64,000 nt of DNA, taken from positions 1,302,001 to 1,366,000 of the forward strand of contig CAKMXJ010000032.1 in NCBI GenBank assembly GCA_928724745.1. The letters run 5' to 3'. Shown one piece after another: positions 26,312 through 36,707 of this stretch. Made by a program: the position numbers and the translations under genes. The DNA is from Anthracocystis setariae. Taxonomy: Eukaryota > Basidiomycota > Ustilaginomycetes > Ustilaginales > Ustilaginaceae. How positions within the stretch are numbered: the first letter of the stretch is position 1; every line of letters begins with the position of its first letter. The notes beneath the pieces were generated by a model, which was not told where the DNA came from, ran no database searches, and saw only the letters and a list, made by a program, of their open reading frames with translations.

Positions 26312-28531
26312 AGGTTGATAGGCATCAATGGCTGGAGATTGTGCGATGGTGAAGATCTGCTTGGAGTGGGATTGTCTGGCGAGCGAGGATGTGGCTGGAA
26401 GGGAGTTGAGGTTGCGAATCGAGATGATAATATGTGATCTCGGGTGCTGCGAGAGATCGTCTTCGGCTGTAGCTGTCACCCACAAGCGAGATGTGTGTTG
26501 GCGCCAGGGGCGCAAGACCTTTGGACGGCGGACTGCAGGAAGGATGGCCTGTCGAATGCACGTCGATCGAGCCGACAAGGCTCTGGCGTGAAGAACAGTG
26601 AGACACTCAGCTGCTGCAGTTGTGGGAACGAGCAGCGCCTGGATTGGACGCTCAGAGATGAAGGATCAAGTGGGAGGCAGTGCACCATAGATGCCAGTCG
26701 GAGGGGTGACAGGGGGAGGGGGGAGGGGGGAGGGGGGAAGCAAGCAGGACGGAACCGATTTCACGGCTCAAGATCGAAACGAGTAAGCTGCCAGCCGCAT
26801 CCCTTCTTTGAACCCTTGCGTTACCCTGGCACACCTCGACTCTAACTCGACCACCGGAGAAATAGCAGAAACAGAAGAGTGGGGCGGGGGATTGAGTGTA
26901 GCGAGGTGCACCGGTTTCGGGAAAGGAGGGTCAGTACACAGATCAAGTGAATCGTTGTGGACTTGATGACGGGGTGCGAAATCCAAGAATTCAGTGCTGT
27001 ACTGTACCCGTGTAGCGTCTTGTCTTTTTTTTTGATTCATTTATTTTCGTACATGTTTATCCTTTTATTTGTCGGGTGGTCCGCACCATTATTTGTCTGA
27101 AGTTTAGCGGACTGTGCAGTACTTGTGCAGTTTCAAAAGCAACTTCATCGGGGCTTTCCGACGCTGCACGAGAAACACACATACACGTACATACATGATG
27201 GCTCAGTGACACAGCATGCTAGCTTATCGCCGCTTTTCATACCGTAGCATCTTCAGGCTTAGGTCAGTGGTCGGTATTACATTACAACGTGACGTTCTGA
27301 ATGAGAAAGTTTACCCATGACGGCCCCCTTGCAAATGCCGCGATCTGCCACTACTATAGTTTCACGAATGGCGATCGAGCCCCAACTTGGAAGCCGTTTC
27401 CACATTGAGGCAGGACCGAGCTTAATTGTGCCAGAAGGTGCATGCTCGAGACAAAAAAATAAGGCTAGCGGCATCGGTTCGCTCGAGGTGGGTTAACCAA
27501 CACAAAGTCCGACAAGAGGCATGATCAGATCAGTGACAGCACCCTGTTTTCAGTGACAGCGACCCTGTTTCCTCCTCACCTCGCGCTCCATGCGACCATC
27601 GAGCAGGTGGGATGTTGCGCCCTTTTTTCAGGCTAATTTGGCGACGTGCGACGACCTTCTGCAAGGCATTGATAGAGTCGCGAACAAGCGCTACATGTTG
27701 CAATGTCGTAGACCTCGTCAACGAGGCTGGCATTCGCTTATCTATCCATGTGACGTGCGTTACTGTCTCATGTCAGGAGGCGAAGGAAAATCTCTGCCGT
27801 TAAACTGTCTCGCTTAAGCGAACCGGAACACTTTCCGCGTTCTGTGTTTGCACATTCATTGCTCGCCTTCACCAAGAAATTCGATCGACGAGCAGTAGGT
27901 GCAGACCCTTCTCAGGCTGTCAGCCTTGGAGTTCCGCACATTGCATGCGCACATGCAACTTCAGTCCAGCATAAGCATTACGTACGAAATAGATCTGGGG
28001 GAGGCAGTCAACGGAGCGAGGCAAGAGTGCTGACTGAAAGGTGTAGAAACCCCTGTCGACTCCTCGCAGCAGTCAATTCGAAAAAGCGGCGGTGTCAACA
28101 AGATTTCCGGAATGTTGTTTTACGTATAAGGTGGAAAATCAATCATATAACTTGGTACCTGAATAGCTGGCTGAAGGGCTCGAATTCAGTCTAGCAATCA
28201 TCTACAATACCGTCGTTCTGAGCGATAGACAAATGCTCTGTCCACTTGACCTTTTCCTAGATTACATGTGCCTACTAGCAAGATGCAGTGCTTTGAGGCA
28301 GATGCTTGACTGGTGGTCACAAACGAAGAGCCAAGCCTGGCATTGGGTGTGGCTCACAACTCCGGTTTCCGCAACCCGCATTCCGCGACTACTTTCTTTT
28401 TTTAGGTTTGACAGCTCCACATTCACTTCCTTACTCTCATCCTTCCCCTTGCGACACTAGCTTCTGTCCATCTCGTTCGCCACTACGCACACACCATCAG
28501 CGCCGATACAGTGGGTCTTCTACAAGTCGTC
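26312..28531. other. Large intergenic region without a supported gene
   Basis: About 2.2 kb between two divergent genes. It contains a G-run cluster (26711-26739), a short TGTAC repeat (near 26996), a poly-T tract (27025) and otherwise unremarkable sequence. Small open frames here overlap on both strands and show no coding features. The last 150 bp carry the CT-rich leader of THG1. A non-coding RNA cannot be ruled out. Confidence 0.5.
26711..26739 (+). other. G-quadruplex-forming motif
   Basis: Four runs of five or six G separated by single A bases. This is a textbook quadruplex pattern with one-base loops. It lies about 400 bp upstream of the serine-rich protein's start, on its template strand. 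Whether it folds or matters in the cell is unknown. Confidence 0.6.
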
Positions 28532-29581
28532 ATGGCGGGAACCAAATTCGCCTATGTCCGGAACTTTGAGCTTCCGGACTCCGTCATCCCCTCCGTCTAC
28601 CTCGTGGTTCGCATTGACGGGAAAGGATTCCACAAATTCTCGGCCGCTCACTCCTTCGCCAAGCCCAACGATCCCGTCGCACTCGAACTCATGAATGCCT
28701 CTGCTCGCCATGTCATGCAATCACTCAAAGGCCAAATCGCTCTTGCATTCGGAGAGAGCGATGAATACTCGTTCCTCCTCCGCAAGTCCACCACGCTCTA
28801 CTCGCGGCGCAACTCGAAAATCACCACCCACATTGTCTCCCTCTTCACTTCTGCATATGTCTGGCTTTGGCCCACCTACTTTACCGATATACCGCTCAAA
28901 GCACCACCCAGCTTCGATGGGAGGATGGTTGTCTACCCGAATCAACAGATTGTCCGAGATTACTTCAGTTGGAGACAGGCGGATACGCATATCAATAACT
29001 TGTACAACACGGTGTTCTGGGCATTGGTGCTGAAAGGTGGTAGAAGCGAGGTGGAAGCGACAAAGGAGCTCGAAGGGTCAGTGGCAGCTGATAAGCACGA
29101 GATCCTACATTCACAATTTGGCATCAACTATGATCAGTTGGAACCGATGTTCAGGAAAGGCACCACGTTGGTTTGGGCGTCAGATCCATCTGCAGAAAGC
29201 AGCACGTCTACCTCTGCAGTATCCCCAGCAGGGGAGAAGGATGATGACGAAGAACAAGGGCACGAGCAAGCGGAAGCTCCATTGCTGTCAAATCCTAAGG
29301 ACGAGAAGCTTCGGCTCAAGATGGAACGCAAGAACACAGCCAAGGAATCAAAGAAGCAAGCAAAGAAGGATAAAAAGGCCAAGTTGACATCGCTGAGAAC
29401 GCTGCATTGCGACATCATTCGCGATGAGTTCTGGAGCCCAGCGCCGGAATTCACACGTCCGCCAGCAAGTGCTACCGCAAAAAAGCTGGATCATCCGACA
29501 GATATGAGATTAGCGCAACCCTGGAACAACCCAGAACGATTCAACGGCGCAGGATTGGGAGTTTCCGTGTTCATTGACTAA
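28532..29581 (+). CDS. THG1: tRNA-His guanylyltransferase
   Basis: 349 residues from the ATG at 28532. Thg1 adds the essential 5' guanosine (G-1) to tRNA-His by 3'-5' polymerisation after ATP activation; the histidyl-tRNA synthetase needs that base. The catalytic metal-binding residues fall in RIDGKGFHKF (D29) and GESDEYSF (D77), the same positions as in the characterised eukaryotic enzymes; conserved YPNQQIVRDYFSWRQAD and HINNLYNT segments follow. It is longer than the yeast enzyme because of a Glu- and Lys-rich insertion around residues 220-285, which looks disordered. The preceding in-frame GTG region is probably leader. Convergent with the oxidoreductase at 29685 (about 100 bp apart). Confidence 0.95.
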   Translation: MAGTKFAYVRNFELPDSVIPSVYLVVRIDGKGFHKFSAAHSFAKPNDPVALELMNASARHVMQSLKGQIALAFGESDEYSFLLRKSTTLYSRRNSKITTHIVSLFTSAYVWLWPTYFTDIPLKAPPSFDGRMVVYPNQQIVRDYFSWRQADTHINNLYNTVFWALVLKGGRSEVEATKELEGSVAADKHEILHSQFGINYDQLEPMFRKGTTLVWASDPSAESSTSTSAVSPAGEKDDDEEQGHEQAEAPLLSNPKDEKLRLKMERKNTAKESKKQAKKDKKAKLTSLRTLHCDIIRDEFWSPAPEFTRPPASATAKKLDHPTDMRLAQPWNNPERFNGAGLGVSVFID

Positions 29582-29684
29582 TTTCGCTTTGCAAGAGCAC
29601 GATCCCATTCGCATACAAGGTGACTGGCTGAGTGTCTGATATTGTGTAAAAAACATGGAGGCGGTAAGACGATACCGCTGACGG

Positions 29685-31505
29685 CTACCACTCGAAAGCC
29701 TCGGAATGCAAATAAACCTCTTCGACCTTGCTCGCCTTGCCCAACACATGCGTCCATTGCAGCGTGGCCACCGTATTGACCGTCTCGCTCAACATGCTCG
29801 CTGGTCCGCACACGGAAACCCCCACGGTGTTGTTTTTGCCGCCTTGAGAGTCGACGAAACTCGTCACGATGTCTTGAATACTGGCGCGTTCGGGATGAAC
29901 ATTGACGCCTGGCACAGCCTTTTCGCTACCCAACCTCTCTACGCAAGCCTCCTTGCAGTAAACATCCAAAGTGGCGTCTATCCCCAGTGCCCTCAAATGA
30001 TCTATCAATGGGACCAGGGTGGTCTCGAAAGCCTCGTAGATCTTGAAGCTCTGCACTGCCCAATGAACAGCCATCCTGTTGGTAGCCGAATTACCCTTTC
30101 TCGTAGCCAAGCACAGGCTCATCAGCGAGGGAAGGACCGACGTGATCCCTGCTCCGCCTGCGATCATCACCACCGCACTGTAAGATTGCGGGTGAAAAGG
30201 CGAGCCATACGGACCATCCAGACCCACCTTCATTTGCGTCGAGACCTTGCCCTTGACGCTCGGCTCGCGCACAAGTTGGTCCCAAAGAGTGCGTGTGAGT
30301 CCATCGCGCGCTTTGATGTAGAAGACCAGACGGGATTCGGCGGAGTGGTCGAGCGAAGAGAGATTCGAGACGGTGAATGGATGGGTCTGGTAGGGTGTCG
30401 ACGCGTTCAACCCAGGGAAGCGGAGGAAAAAGTGCTGTCCCGCCACCCAGCTTACGGGTGCGACCACTTCCAACTTGATGAGTCTCTCGTCCTCATCCAC
30501 TACGGAAGCGACGCCGGTAATGCCGCCGAACTTGCTGATGCGCAACGAATTGGCAAACTTGAAAAGCAGGTGGAAACCCCAAACCCCAACGCTGGGCCAG
30601 AGCCAAGACCAGGACGTGAGCAAATCTCTTGTGTGCATAAAGTAGAACACAAGGAAGAGGATGATGGTAACCACATGCTGAAAGACGAAGAATTCGTACG
30701 ACATCCTTCGGAAGTAACCAAAGCTGCTAACGACTAGCCAGAAGAATACGACGACAGCTGCAGTTCCCGTCCACCATACCGGATCCCACCAGAACCAGGC
30801 GTTAAGATTCGCCCAGCCTCCATCGTGGACGGGCTGGTAGAGGAAGGGGATTGCGTGGACCAGGGCGAAGAAGAGTATGATGCGTGCAGTCCACTGATGG
30901 TAAAATTGCAGTTTCTCGTGGGATATTGAGGTGAGCATGGTGAGCGGATTGAACTTGAGCGCGAAGCAGAAGAGCCACGGGAAAAAGGCGTTGGCGATCA
31001 TGCCTGCGCGAACTCCCAGTGGAGTAGATCCCCAGACGGCGGCTGGACGATAGTAGGGCTTGATGACGAAACACCAGGTAGTGAAGCCGAGAAAGGGGAG
31101 GGTAACAAACAGGATGTTTCCCAGCGAGGGGAAGCGGTCGGCGGAGGTGAGCTCGGAGAGGACCGTTTTTCGACAAAAGATGCGTTTTGGACGGTAATAA
31201 CCAATGCCCCGACCTACTGCTACCAGTATGCGATATCCTGGGATGGAGACGAGAGCCACTCGCATACGAGTGCTGGAGGAATGGCGAATTCGGGAGACAA
31301 GAGAGCGAAGGATGACCAACGCAAGAAGAGAGAGAAGGACCCAGGTAGTGATGCGCGAGTACTTGGCCATTTCGTAGTAGCTATCTTTGCCTGCCATTGC
31401 AGCTTCCTTGACGGCAGACGGGGGTCGACACTCGGGCCCAACCATGCCCGGTTGCCAAACGCATCCCGGCTTTTCTCGGTGTCTCTTTTCGAGCATGTAA
31501 TTCAT
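29685..31505 (-). CDS. Ferric reductase-type transmembrane oxidoreductase (FRE/NOX superfamily)
   Basis: 606 residues. Several hydrophobic segments between about residues 50 and 310 form the ferric-reductase transmembrane domain; paired histidines in YHQWTARIILFFALVHAIP and in FVFQHVV plus FYFMHTRD are the expected ligands of two b-type hemes. The C-terminal half has an FAD-binding HPFTVSN motif and an NADPH-binding region (MIAGGAGITS, then CGPASM near the end). Such enzymes move electrons from NADPH via FAD and heme across a membrane to Fe(III) or Cu(II). There is no oxidase or permease partner next to it. Start choice is uncertain: ATGs at 31505, 31496 and 31397 are all in frame, all before the first membrane segment. 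Superoxide-producing NOX is less likely by overall pattern. Confidence 0.88.
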   Translation of the reverse strand: MNYMLEKRHREKPGCVWQPGMVGPECRPPSAVKEAAMAGKDSYYEMAKYSRITTWVLLSLLALVILRSLVSRIRHSSSTRMRVALVSIPGYRILVAVGRGIGYYRPKRIFCRKTVLSELTSADRFPSLGNILFVTLPFLGFTTWCFVIKPYYRPAAVWGSTPLGVRAGMIANAFFPWLFCFALKFNPLTMLTSISHEKLQFYHQWTARIILFFALVHAIPFLYQPVHDGGWANLNAWFWWDPVWWTGTAAVVVFFWLVVSSFGYFRRMSYEFFVFQHVVTIILFLVFYFMHTRDLLTSWSWLWPSVGVWGFHLLFKFANSLRISKFGGITGVASVVDEDERLIKLEVVAPVSWVAGQHFFLRFPGLNASTPYQTHPFTVSNLSSLDHSAESRLVFYIKARDGLTRTLWDQLVREPSVKGKVSTQMKVGLDGPYGSPFHPQSYSAVVMIAGGAGITSVLPSLMSLCLATRKGNSATNRMAVHWAVQSFKIYEAFETTLVPLIDHLRALGIDATLDVYCKEACVERLGSEKAVPGVNVHPERASIQDIVTSFVDSQGGKNNTVGVSVCGPASMLSETVNTVATLQWTHVLGKASKVEEVYLHSEAFEW

Positions 31506-32834
31506 CTCTTGATGATGCTTGCCTCGGAGATTCAGATCATGCTCGATGGGCTGAAAGGTGGAGAAGGTAGGAGTTCAAGATGTGGTAGACGGTCGGATGA
31601 GTACCGTATATAGATCGGACCAGCCGGAGAGGACGTCGGCGAAAGATAGGATCGGACCCTTTCCGTTTGTGGTAACGCAACTCTAACGCAAGAGCAAGTT
31701 TGCAAAGGAGCGTCCAGACTGACCCGTACTAGCACTCAGCTCGGGGCAACGGCAATGTGATGGCTCCGTGCCATCAACCAAGGAGCACGAATTGAGAAAC
31801 AGATTGGAAGGGATCAATGTCCACGTTGTCGCCTCGTATAGGCCCCAGCAACGGTGGGTGGAACCAAAAGGCTCCGAAGATTGTGGGGACTCAAACAAGA
31901 AGAAGTCGGAAATTCGCCGAGCTAGGATGATCTGGTCTCTTGGCATTTTGTGCCAAGCCGACATAAACGAATCTTGCATCAGTTGAGTATCCGAGGAGAC
32001 ACGGAAAGCGTCAGCGCCCCTTCGGACCTTTCTTTCTACCAAAGATGTCTCTTCTCATCGGCAGATACGATCGTGTGCGATTCAGATCGGAGATGTCGAG
32101 AATGTTGTTCCTTCATCCTTTCTACGCCGTCGTCCCATTCAGAAGCACGAGTTATGCTTGCGAGTCCACCATGCAACAGGTCGAGGAACCATTTGGATCT
32201 GAAGCTGGACCTGGTGACCACAGCCGCCGTGTCACAGTGTTCCTGAAGGGTTCCACACCACGTGTTCAGAGTTAATGTTTGAGTGGTAAATCAGGAACTC
32301 TGTTGATGATGAAAGCACGGATGAAACATGGCTAAACCATCAGGCGGCTACATTGGTACTGTATGGTCGAACGCAATACTTGATCATCGCTCGCTCCCAT
32401 GCACCGTCATCTTGTTCTGAACTGTCTCCGACGAAATGCCACCAGGGTTCCACAGCAAGGAATCTTGTGCGAACGAGGCGTTACAAACATCGCGGTGAAT
32501 ACGTCAAGATGATCATGAATGCACCAGTGTAGGTGCGACCACAGACTCCTCAGTCGCTCGTATTAATAATCAAGCAGCGAATTTATAGCCGGTGCGTAGC
32601 TGCGAGTGCTTAACGACCGCCGAGGAGAATTTGGTTAACGGTCTTGCGAGAGTGACCCGCCGTAAAGGCCGGACTTGCGCGCTCGGACCACACGCCTCCG
32701 ATTCTTCTCACCTCGCACAGAGCCGATTCCTGCGTACATCTTCCTTCTGCTCCCATTGTTGTCTTCTTTCCTCACCGTCATTACAAGGTAGAACATTCTG
32801 GCTGTTGACCTCATCGGCCGCGACGCAACTTATC
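31506..32834. other. Intergenic region between divergent genes
   Basis: About 1.3 kb, with no gene supported. Small open frames are short and overlap on both strands. It presumably contains the promoters of the oxidoreductase (left) and the acetyltransferase (right); the last ~150 bp are CT-rich leader-like sequence. Confidence 0.5.
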
Positions 32835-33611
32835 ATGTCGGACTCAGCAAACGAGCCCAACCCTACTTTGCAGGGCAAGTATGTACTTCGAGTCCTCCGA
32901 CGGTCCGAAATGCCGCAAGCAGCGCGGATCGAGGACGCTGCGTTCAACGACCCCAACAATACCACCGAAGACGAAGTAAGCACCATCGTTGCTTCCGAAG
33001 TAAATCCTTCCCACGGTAGGGTGCTCACGCCTGAGGAGAAGCTGGATCAGCGAATTCAAGAGGCGTACGACCTGTACGACAAAGGGATCTACACCTATCT
33101 CGGCGCCTTCCTCCTCCCATCGGATGCCAAAGATGCCGACACGATCTCGTCAGACGAGGACAACACCAAAGACTCATCCGATCTGCCGCAAGGCACCATC
33201 CTTGCCGGAGCTGCAACTTGGCAGAAAATCACCTCATCAACCGCACCCGAGGCCGAGGAGAAGATCAAGAAAGCAGAGAAAGAACCCACCTTCAAGAATC
33301 GATTCTTTGCCCAAATGTGGAAGACCAGAGAGGAAACCATGAAAGGAAAAGAATACTGGTTCCTGAAATTGCTCGTCATCGATCCCAACCACCAGCGCAA
33401 GGGACTGGGAACCAAAATGGTCAGATGGGGAGTCGACCAGGCTACCAAGGCAGGCCAAGATGCGTGGCTCGAATCGTCTCCCATGGGAAAAGGTGCCTAT
33501 CTCAAGGCAGGTTTCAGAGTGATGGGCATGGACAGGTTGAACGAAGCAAGAGCGAAAAAGGGGTATGTTGAATGGCCCTACATGATCCACGAACACGTTT
33601 CTTCCTCATAG
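32835..33611 (+). CDS. GNAT-family N-acetyltransferase
   Basis: 258 residues from the ATG at 32835; the upstream in-frame extension lacks an ATG and reads like a leader. The GNAT fold is indicated by an N-terminal VLRRSEMPQAARIEDAAF segment, the core strand WFLKLLVIDP, and the acetyl-CoA pyrophosphate-binding loop QRKGLGTKM near residue 185, followed by LESSPMGKGAYLKAGF typical of fungal small-molecule acetyltransferases. An acidic/Lys-rich insertion (about 95-145) interrupts the domain. The substrate cannot be told from sequence. Probably cytosolic: no targeting signal is seen. Convergent with the complex I subunit gene, 123 bp apart. Confidence 0.85.
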   Translation: MSDSANEPNPTLQGKYVLRVLRRSEMPQAARIEDAAFNDPNNTTEDEVSTIVASEVNPSHGRVLTPEEKLDQRIQEAYDLYDKGIYTYLGAFLLPSDAKDADTISSDEDNTKDSSDLPQGTILAGAATWQKITSSTAPEAEEKIKKAEKEPTFKNRFFAQMWKTREETMKGKEYWFLKLLVIDPNHQRKGLGTKMVRWGVDQATKAGQDAWLESSPMGKGAYLKAGFRVMGMDRLNEARAKKGYVEWPYMIHEHVSSS

Positions 33612-33734
33612 AGTCGCACGCAGACCTTCATCATACAGTCACATCATTTACTGCAGAATGGAATGTAAATTGCTCGCAACGGGACCGAGCAAATGTATGC
33701 AAGTCGTTGATATATCTTTTACCACAATCAAGGC

Positions 33735-34901
33735 CTAGTCGAGGACGTGGTACTTCTCCTTCTTCAAGCGAACACCGCCAGTCTCGTGGAGCTGTTCGAA
33801 CCTTGTCTGTGGACGGTATCGCCTCAGGTATGGTGCTGCGGTCTCTTCGAGCGTGTCTGGCGTCATAGCAAGGTCGGCCCAGCTCTTGGTACCTGGCGCA
33901 TCCGGCTTGTCATCGATGTACCTCCTGACCACCTCGTCTGGCGAGATCATTGGCCACCATGCCAAATCAGCAATCCTAGCTGACAGCTTGAAGGCCCACT
34001 TGGGTGTGTTCAATCCGGGTTTGGCCAACGAAGTGAAAGTCATCGACTGGACCAGCTGAAGGAGCTCCGCGAACGTGTACTCCTTGGGTCCAGCAAGCGA
34101 GAAGGTGGCACCCATCGAGGTGACGTCGGCCTCGAGCATCTTTTCAAGCGCCTGGGCAACATCGAGCGAGTGAACGGGTCGCATCTTGGTCTGGCCGTGG
34201 TTGACCCTCCATGCGTAAGGGTAGACAGCCATCTGGTTGAGGAATCGGTCTTCGTGACCCCACATGGTACCCGGACGAACGATCGTAGCACCCTCGAAAG
34301 CACGCTGAACAGCTGCCTCACCCTCCGCCTTGGAACGCAGGAAGGCAGATGGGGAATCGGCATCGGCGTTGAGATGGGAGACGTGGATGAACCTGCCCAC
34401 ACCGGCAGCCTCGGCGATCTGAGCAATTCGCTGGGCACCAGTCACATGAACATCGTTGAAGGTGAAGTTCTTGGTCTCGTAGTGTCGTCCGGTTAGGTTG
34501 TAAACGACATCCGAGTGACGAACGCATTCCTCGATCTGTTCATCGTGGCGAAGGTCCCACTCCATAGGCACAATCTGTCCGAGATCACCCATCACTTTGA
34601 GATGGCGCTTTTCGTCCTCATCACGGTAAGGAACGATAACCTGCGATCCCTTCTGTGCAAGTCGGTTGACAACGTAGCGGCCGAGGAAGCCAGTGCAACC
34701 AAAGACGGTAACAACGTGGCCCGAAACCGAAGAACGTCCTCCGCCAAAAGGACCAGACTTAATGATAGGCTTGCCTGTCTTTCTGTTGATGGTAAGGTCG
34801 TGAAGGTTACGGGCCTGAACAACCTGAGCTCCACGAAGAAGCGAAGATCGAGCTTCCGATCGAAGCACCGAAGCGGCGCTGGTTCCTACAAGGTGGACCA
34901 T
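33735..34901 (-). CDS. Mitochondrial complex I 39-40 kDa subunit (NDUFA9/NUO-40 type)
   Basis: 388 residues from the ATG at 34901. The first ~35 residues are rich in Arg, Ser and Ala (SEARSSLLRGAQ) and look like a mitochondrial presequence. An atypical short-chain dehydrogenase fold follows, with the nucleotide-binding loop VTVFGCTGFLGRYV at residues 64-77, then YNLTGRHYETKNF, the signature segment HVSHLNADADSPSAFLRSKAEGE, and VRPGTMWGHEDRFLN. In fungi this accessory subunit of NADH:ubiquinone oxidoreductase binds NADPH and stabilises the enzyme. Its presence shows that the organism has a proton-pumping complex I, unlike Saccharomyces. The length matches the family. Confidence 0.95.
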   Translation of the reverse strand: MVHLVGTSAASVLRSEARSSLLRGAQVVQARNLHDLTINRKTGKPIIKSGPFGGGRSSVSGHVVTVFGCTGFLGRYVVNRLAQKGSQVIVPYRDEDEKRHLKVMGDLGQIVPMEWDLRHDEQIEECVRHSDVVYNLTGRHYETKNFTFNDVHVTGAQRIAQIAEAAGVGRFIHVSHLNADADSPSAFLRSKAEGEAAVQRAFEGATIVRPGTMWGHEDRFLNQMAVYPYAWRVNHGQTKMRPVHSLDVAQALEKMLEADVTSMGATFSLAGPKEYTFAELLQLVQSMTFTSLAKPGLNTPKWAFKLSARIADLAWWPMISPDEVVRRYIDDKPDAPGTKSWADLAMTPDTLEETAAPYLRRYRPQTRFEQLHETGGVRLKKEKYHVLD

Positions 34902-35393
34902 TTTATCAGTTGCTCCACCGGTCGTGTGCAGAAAAGCAGAAAAGAAGTAGGAGTGGAAGGGAGCGATGGAGTAGTCGCAAGGCGAGACAGGAAGTGATGA
35001 TGCAGCCAAACGTGGAGTGATGATCAATCACGCTTTCATCGCTGGATAAGGGCGCGACCATTGAATAGCGACCAGCGACCAGCGACCAACGACTAGCCAT
35101 AATCCACAAAATAGTGAGGGATTTCTCACATTATTTCCGATTCGAGATTTAGACGGCCTGAGCCTCCGACTGTTACTGCGATCACAACGCACTGCTGCTG
35201 CCGCACTCTGAAATTCAAGTCCAAGTCCTTCTAGGATTTAGACACGTGACAAAATGGTCTTTTCCGTGCGATAGGTATGGATTCGCAGCAATAATGTCAG
35301 ACCGGCTTAATATGTCTAAGTGCATTCGATAATTGTACCAGTATAGGGAGACCGACTGGATCTGATGAGCAGCTCTCTCTGACCTGGATAACT
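34902..35393. other. Intergenic region
   Basis: About 490 bp between two minus-strand genes; no gene seen. It contains a short imperfect GCGACCA-type tandem repeat near 35055-35090 and A/T-rich sequence near the downstream gene's stop. It presumably contains the promoter of the complex I subunit gene. Confidence 0.5.
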
Positions 35394-36707
35394 CTACGTA
35401 TCAACAAGAGACCACATAAACATGCACGCTACCGAGCGGTACGGCGACCACTTCTGAGCAAGAGCCTTCATCTCGTCAGGCGTCAAATATTGACCACCCT
35501 TGACCTTGTTACCGTTGGCTCTTGACTGGAGCACTTGCCGGCAGAGCCCGTGCTCTTTCGTGATCAGATGGTCCAGCGACTCGACCGTCCCAAAAGCGGG
35601 CTCGGTTTTCGGCACAATCTCTGTTTGCACCAGCATGGGTACTTGATCTCCGCTTTCCTCTGTAGGCTCTATCTCTACCTTCGCTTTGCGCTGGGAAGTT
35701 TCTACGGGCTTCTTCTGTTCTCCTTTCTCCTCCTCCTCCTCTTCTTCCTCACCGGGCTTTCGCTTCTTGATACTGATCTTGGGCCCATGCGAGTCACTCA
35801 GGAAGAAGTTGAGCATACCCTTCTGAACTCCAAGATCTGCACAAGGCAGAATGTCGGGTTTCCGCGCTGCAAACATCAGGATCATTTCGCTTGTCCACCT
35901 CCCAACGCCTTTCACTTTGCTAAGTTCGGCGATGCATGCCTCTTCATCTTCCAGCGCCAGAATTTGCCGAGTGTCTAGCCGACCGTCTACAAACCGTGCC
36001 GCGAGATCCTTGACATACTTGATCTTGGCAAACGATAAACCAGCTGCCCTCAGATCAGCATCTGATGTCCGCAGAACCATCAACGGAGTCGGAAAAGGCC
36101 AGTGCTCGCGAGGGAATCCGATGAAGTCTGGCTTTTCCGGCATCGTGTCGCGAAAGAACAAACGGCAAAACTTGTACAGGACAGACCTTGCGGCTAGCCA
36201 CGAGATCTGCTGTCCGAGGATGGACGTGGTGACGGTCTTGAAGAGGTTCAAATCCTTGTCGCTGGAGGAAGCATCCAACGCCTCCTCATAGCATCGCACG
36301 GGCACTTTCTTGAAAAGGCGCTCGAAGCGCTTGTCCACGGAGCACAGATGCACTTTTGCATGTTCAAGGTCGAACGGTAGTGCAGGGAAGGGGACAGTCG
36401 TGCGTGTCGAGCAATCCTCTTCGCATGCATCGTCGGGGATAACGAAGGGTTCTTCAGGTGCCTTCGGTTTGGCCGACTTGGGTGTCCCCAATCTTGCTGT
36501 GGTCGACGGAAGGTTATCGTCCGCCTTGGACCGCTTTCGAGGACTTGGAACTGCTTTCAAAGCGGCGAGCTCGCTGTCGGTAGCCGAGCGTTTCAGCTGT
36601 TGCGTCGTCTGAGTGGGGCGTGTGGCAATGGACGGTTTTGTGGAGGGCCGGAAAGACGCCGTGAGAGCTTTGGCGGGTGTCGCCGAGCGTGATCGTGTTA
36701 ACACCAT
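35394..36707 (-). CDS. MAG1: DNA-3-methyladenine glycosylase, HhH-GPD type (MAG1/AlkA)
   Basis: 437 residues from the ATG at 36707, the first ATG in this frame. A basic, disordered N-terminal ~100 residues (MVLTRSRSATPAK, PSPRKRSK) may hold a nuclear signal. The HhH-GPD glycosylase domain follows: FKTVTTSILGQQIS near residue 156, the helix-hairpin-helix KVKGVGRWTSEM at 264-275, and the catalytic aspartate D291 in LPCADLGVQKG. The enzyme removes alkylated purines and so starts base excision repair. A Lys/Glu-rich insertion (about 310-370) splits the C-terminal part from its last conserved block (WSPYRSVACMFMW). It is longer than the yeast protein because of the tail and the insertion. Divergent from eIF3e. 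Confidence 0.93.
   Translation of the reverse strand: MVLTRSRSATPAKALTASFRPSTKPSIATRPTQTTQQLKRSATDSELAALKAVPSPRKRSKADDNLPSTTARLGTPKSAKPKAPEEPFVIPDDACEEDCSTRTTVPFPALPFDLEHAKVHLCSVDKRFERLFKKVPVRCYEEALDASSSDKDLNLFKTVTTSILGQQISWLAARSVLYKFCRLFFRDTMPEKPDFIGFPREHWPFPTPLMVLRTSDADLRAAGLSFAKIKYVKDLAARFVDGRLDTRQILALEDEEACIAELSKVKGVGRWTSEMILMFAARKPDILPCADLGVQKGMLNFFLSDSHGPKISIKKRKPGEEEEEEEEKGEQKKPVETSQRKAKVEIEPTEESGDQVPMLVQTEIVPKTEPAFGTVESLDHLITKEHGLCRQVLQSRANGNKVKGGQYLTPDEMKALAQKWSPYRSVACMFMWSLVDT

Noticed and set aside
29706..30737. 343-codon plus-strand open frame opposite the ferric reductase-type gene
   Set aside because: Antisense shadow of a well-supported gene with clear heme, FAD and NADPH motifs.
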